Position numbers and translations under genes: made by a program. Under the pieces are notes generated by a model. It did not search any database. It worked only from the letters and a program-made list of their open reading frames with translations, and was not told where the DNA came from. A stretch of DNA of 64,000 nucleotides from Ooceraea biroi (Eukaryota; Arthropoda; Insecta; Hymenoptera; Formicidae), in contig NC_039517.1 in NCBI RefSeq assembly GCF_003672135.1, positions 4,960,001-5,024,000 of the forward strand, read 5' to 3'. Of the stretch, positions 60,301-64,000 are shown one piece after another. Position 1 is the first letter of the stretch; every line of letters starts with the position of its first letter.

Positions 60301-63300
60301 ACGACCGCGTCGTTCGGAGGTCGCGACACACGGAAACGCACCGCGGCCGCACATGTGCGCTTCGCAGTAATTCAAATGGCGAGTCAGCTCCGGAAAGAAA
60401 CGATACATTCAGACTGACAGAAGTCCTACGTGCACTTACAGGAGCAAGTTCTTTTATACAGATCGAAGGGTGTCTAGTTTCCTCGTCTTCCTTTTCATAA
60501 AGGAGGTCGGACAAGTCGCCGCTCCGTGCGGGACGTTTAATGTCAGCCCAGTGCGGGGCAATGCGCCCCGAGCATGTGTACTTTTGAAGATCTTTGCTTT
60601 GCCACCGGTATATAAGCCCTTGAAGACTCAGGCCGCGTCGTCCGGAACCGCAAGCACCGCGGGGGGCACGGTGCTCCTCTTCAATGGATCCTCGTGCCGC
60701 GGAGGTGGAAGAACACCGGAAGAAGACGCGACTCGAACGTTAGTGATCGGCCCCCTTCGCCCACCCTCTCAAGAGGGTGAGTATACTCAAGCGCACATAT
60801 TCGGTTTACGGCGCGCGGATCATTACGCGTTAAACTTCATTATCCCCCGTGGCCGAACCGTCGCGCGTCGGTTAATTACTTTGAACGCGTAACAGCGAGG
60901 GCATTATGTTGGCTTGGGGGAGTCGACTGTGCAAAATTCTCCCGGGGACGATAAAAGTTCGACTTCTGTGTGCGTGAGTTTTTCCACATTTTAGGGGCAC
61001 CGAGCTGCTCGTTGGTCGCCGCAGGGGGAGGCATTAATAGTGTTATCCCGTCTGCTGCCCTCCCCCTCGCTCTTTAGCCCTTGAAGTTACGCGAATTAAT
61101 CTCCAAAGATCGCACTAATGACTCGTAAAGCCGTCCTCAGTGAATGGCGAGCCGTTTAATTTCTTAATTGAAATCCCGCGGTGGTGGGAGGGCGATTTAT
61201 TTAATTGTTTGCGCGCACTCGAGAAGTAACGTTCGAGAGTAACGCTCATGGAGGATTAACAGAAAAGGTAGAAGGAAGGGGAGAGGGAACAGGGAAAGAG
61301 GAAACGACGCGTGTACGAGAGGATGCGGCGGGGTAATAATGCCGCACGCAAGCCGAGCAGGGTATGCGTGGTTTCACTGCGCCCCGTGCATGCTAAATAG
61401 CGGGATAGGCCCGTAATGTGTCGAGCGGGGGTATATTACTTACGCGCTCGGCGTATCGACCATCTCCATCCTATACCCCATTAATTAAGCGACTAAACGA
61501 TGTGATTCCGGATGCCAAAACAATTCGACTCGGTGAAACGAGGAAGAACGTATCGTGGGGGATGCGTGCCGCGTGTACCGGATGGAGAGGAACAATGGCC
61601 TGGCCATTCGCCAATAATGCACGGGAAGGAATCGCATCGAAAGCGCAACATGCGTGTAATGCATTAATCTTTGATTAAATTAATGCGATTCGATCAGATG
61701 AGGCTGATCGAGGTGCCTTGGACGATGTTTTGGGGATGTTGCGAGGAAGAGAAAAAAAGAGAGAGAGAGTGCAAATTATGAGCGAATAATATTCTCTCAA
61801 TATGAGTGACTTTTATCTCGTTTGGCTGTTTAGAATTTACTATGCAATTTGCTTCATTTAAACGCGCGGATTACCGGCTCACTCGGAGAGAATTTGCGTA
61901 GTTGCGATTATTTCCGCTCTCTCGGCTTTGCATCTCTCTCCCTTTCTCCCGCCTTCCTTTGACTCTGATATAATGCAATTTAATTTCTTCGTAAATTGCG
62001 ACAGCGTTACGAGACATCACTCGGGAGGAATTCCTACCGCGTTAACGTACATGGGCGACATTCGCGAGATTTCCGAGATATTCGTTAATCTGATTTTCTT
62101 CGCGGTGCATCAGGATAACTCGTTCATCTCTGTCATAAACGGACCGCGTTAAATTTCAGCCGTGCAGTTGTGACGCAAGGACCAATTCGCATTTCGCTGA
62201 GACCGCGAAAATCTCGCGAGAGAACCATACTTAAAAAATTATGATGGAAAAAGGGGTTCCCGTTTGTGCACACGATAAGCATGCGGGCTGCATGTTTTAT
62301 GAAACGAGATGCAAACGCGGGCAACAGCGTCCGCATCTCATTTACTACGTTCTAGCACTCGAGATTACGAGAAGGAGACGCAGCGCGAAAAAGAGAAGAA
62401 AATCTATTAACTTCCGAGGACGTTTCCCCAAAACATTCTCCGGCAAGCAACGGTAACGATAAGAAGGACAGCGTGCACGTCCGCGGATTATACGTGTTGT
62501 TTAGCAGCAAATTGCTCCCAAGTATCTTTAAATTTACTAAATACGTTATCTCCCGCTCCGGCTCCTTTCAAGGAGTAACAACAGCAGCAGTAAAAGTCCA
62601 CGGAAACGTACTTCCGGAAAAGCCTCGACTCCGAGACATAACTCCTTCTGCACTCGCGCAAGTTTCGGCGGATAAAGTCGAGATGCAGGACCAACATTAC
62701 AGATGACTTGCTTCGCCGGGTTTGCACGCGGAAGTGTAAAAGAGCTCGTAACTTGGAAAGGAGGTTCTTCCGGGCGCGTGGATCTCCCCGAACTTTTGTC
62801 ATTACATTAATGAGCGCGGTATGCCCCGGGGGTATTTAGCTCCGAATCCCCAAACAGCTTTACGAGCGCGGCAAAATCGATCATTCGGGACGGGGAGGAG
62901 GGACGGGTGAACCGTGAATTAATGTACGAGAGCTTGCTGAGTTGGGAAAGAAAGCCCGAGACGGCTTTTCAAATGAAAGGAAGCTGTTCTCTTCGTCTGG
63001 GGATATTAAATGTAACGGTCCCAAGGTCGTGGCGGAGTTCCGATCGGAGTCTTTATTAGGATATGTCCGGAAGCCACGTTGATCCGGCATTATCGCCCCT
63101 GCGCAGAATACGGAATGAAGTGCCTCGGCGATGCGCCTTCGTCGCGCTTATTTGTAATGAAGCGACGATCGGGATTTCCAGAATGGGATTCGACGGCGAT
63201 ATCGCAAATCGCGACTCCCGCCAGCGCAGTTTGGGATGATTAAAACGGTAACTTTGTCCACCCTCCTTCTCGACCCTCGTTCCTGCAGCTTTTGTTTGAG

Positions 63301-64000
63301 TATCGATATTAAAGTCCGTCGATTGTGTTGACTTTCTCGCGACAGTAAGATGACTCGGTCGTCGGTTTCAATCGCTCGCAGTCACCGATCGCTACTATTA
63401 ACGTTCGCGAGAGCGCAAGATTTAGTAAAATTCCCCGTTTTAAATCTCGCGTTCGCGCAAAAAATGCACGGACGTGATTTCAAGTGCGGGAAATATTCCG
63501 GAACGTAGAAGAGGTCACATGTGCGAGGAATTTCGCAGCGCTCAACGTAGATTTATACGGCTTTGACGGAACTCTGGCGGAATACTCGACCTTCACGTTG
63601 CAAGTTCCGCAATCGCGTTAAAACTATATGGAGATTAGAACGAAGAATCGTCGGTGGATCGTTCCGACGTTCGACGAGTAAATGGATTATATCAAGCGAA
63701 ATACGCGATTTGACGAAACTGCATTGTTCCAGTTGCGGAACGTAGTTAGTAGTGGAAACGAGCAAACACGTGCTACACGAAATGTCGGGGACATTCCGCA
63801 CGCGAGACACGCACGTTTTGTTTAGTCCGTTAATTGAAAAATAACAATTTCCTACTACAATTCTGTCGCTATCTCGGTAGCGGAACAGCACTCGCATGCT
63901 TCCATTATGTACGCGATTTGTTCAAAATTGTTTAATGGGATCCGAATGACGTGGACTCGACGAAGAGAATTGCTGATTCCTGAAATTTAGTTTAGGGCAT
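60301..64000. other. Gene-free moderately GC-rich stretch to window end
   Basis: It contains overlapping short open frames on both strands without recognisable domains. It could be the first intron of a gene starting at the 59.9-60.3 kb island. Confidence 0.4.

Overview
The window is nuclear DNA of an insect, most likely a hymenopteran and perhaps an ant. This rests on small GT-AG exons separated by AT-rich introns, insect-type orthologues, CpG-rich islands in AT-rich DNA, a mellifera-type mariner, and several short transposons with CAGGGTG termini flanked by TA. The species call is inference. There are no bacterial-style operons, rRNA genes or CRISPR arrays, and I recognised no tRNA.

Layout, left to right. 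(1) Positions 2-199 hold the 3' end of a plus-strand gene whose C-terminus looks like OSER1. A 577-bp long-TIR transposon remnant (315-891) and a second inverted-repeat element (1382-1876) follow. (2) A GC-rich island at about 2280-3380 looks like a promoter and 5' leader; the plus-strand FAM135 gene is the likely owner but the link is not shown. (3) From 3.4 to 25.8 kb I find no convincing coding exon. This stretch holds an unexplained GC-rich insert, hairpins, a CA microsatellite and a diverged ~195-bp tandem repeat split by a nearly intact mariner whose transposase is frameshifted. (4) Positions 25799-34370 carry a complete FAM135-family gene: a 5' leader with a uORF, then 15 coding exons that stay in phase and give about 1544 residues. 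It has the N-terminal FAM135 domain, a long disordered middle with repeated tyrosine motifs, and a C-terminal serine-hydrolase (DUF676) domain. (5) Positions 42697-49199 carry, on the minus strand and tail to tail with FAM135, a complete kelch-like protein closest to KLHL10: 8 coding exons, about 660 residues, BTB-BACK-six kelch repeats plus an acidic tail. Two MITE-like elements lie at its 3' end, and three perfect CRE octamers lie in its introns. (6) Positions 50.9-53.9 kb form a repeat block: a long inverted repeat, degenerate AT-rich repeats, a perfect 36-nt palindrome and a nine-copy 118/119-bp satellite. (7) The right end is non-coding as far as I can see, except for a GC-rich promoter-like island at about 59.9-60.3 kb that may start a gene extending beyond the window.

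The three genes do not form a pathway. OSER1 is a stress-responsive factor, FAM135 a poorly characterised lipase-like protein, and KLHL10 a Cullin-3 substrate adaptor best known from spermatids. The most useful observations concern gene structure (a 30-nt frame-neutral microexon, a weak splice donor, the tyrosine motifs), possible CRE control inside KLHL10, the fold-back MITE near its stop codon, and the satellite and nested transposon history. I saw no clear sign of a wholly new biological system.
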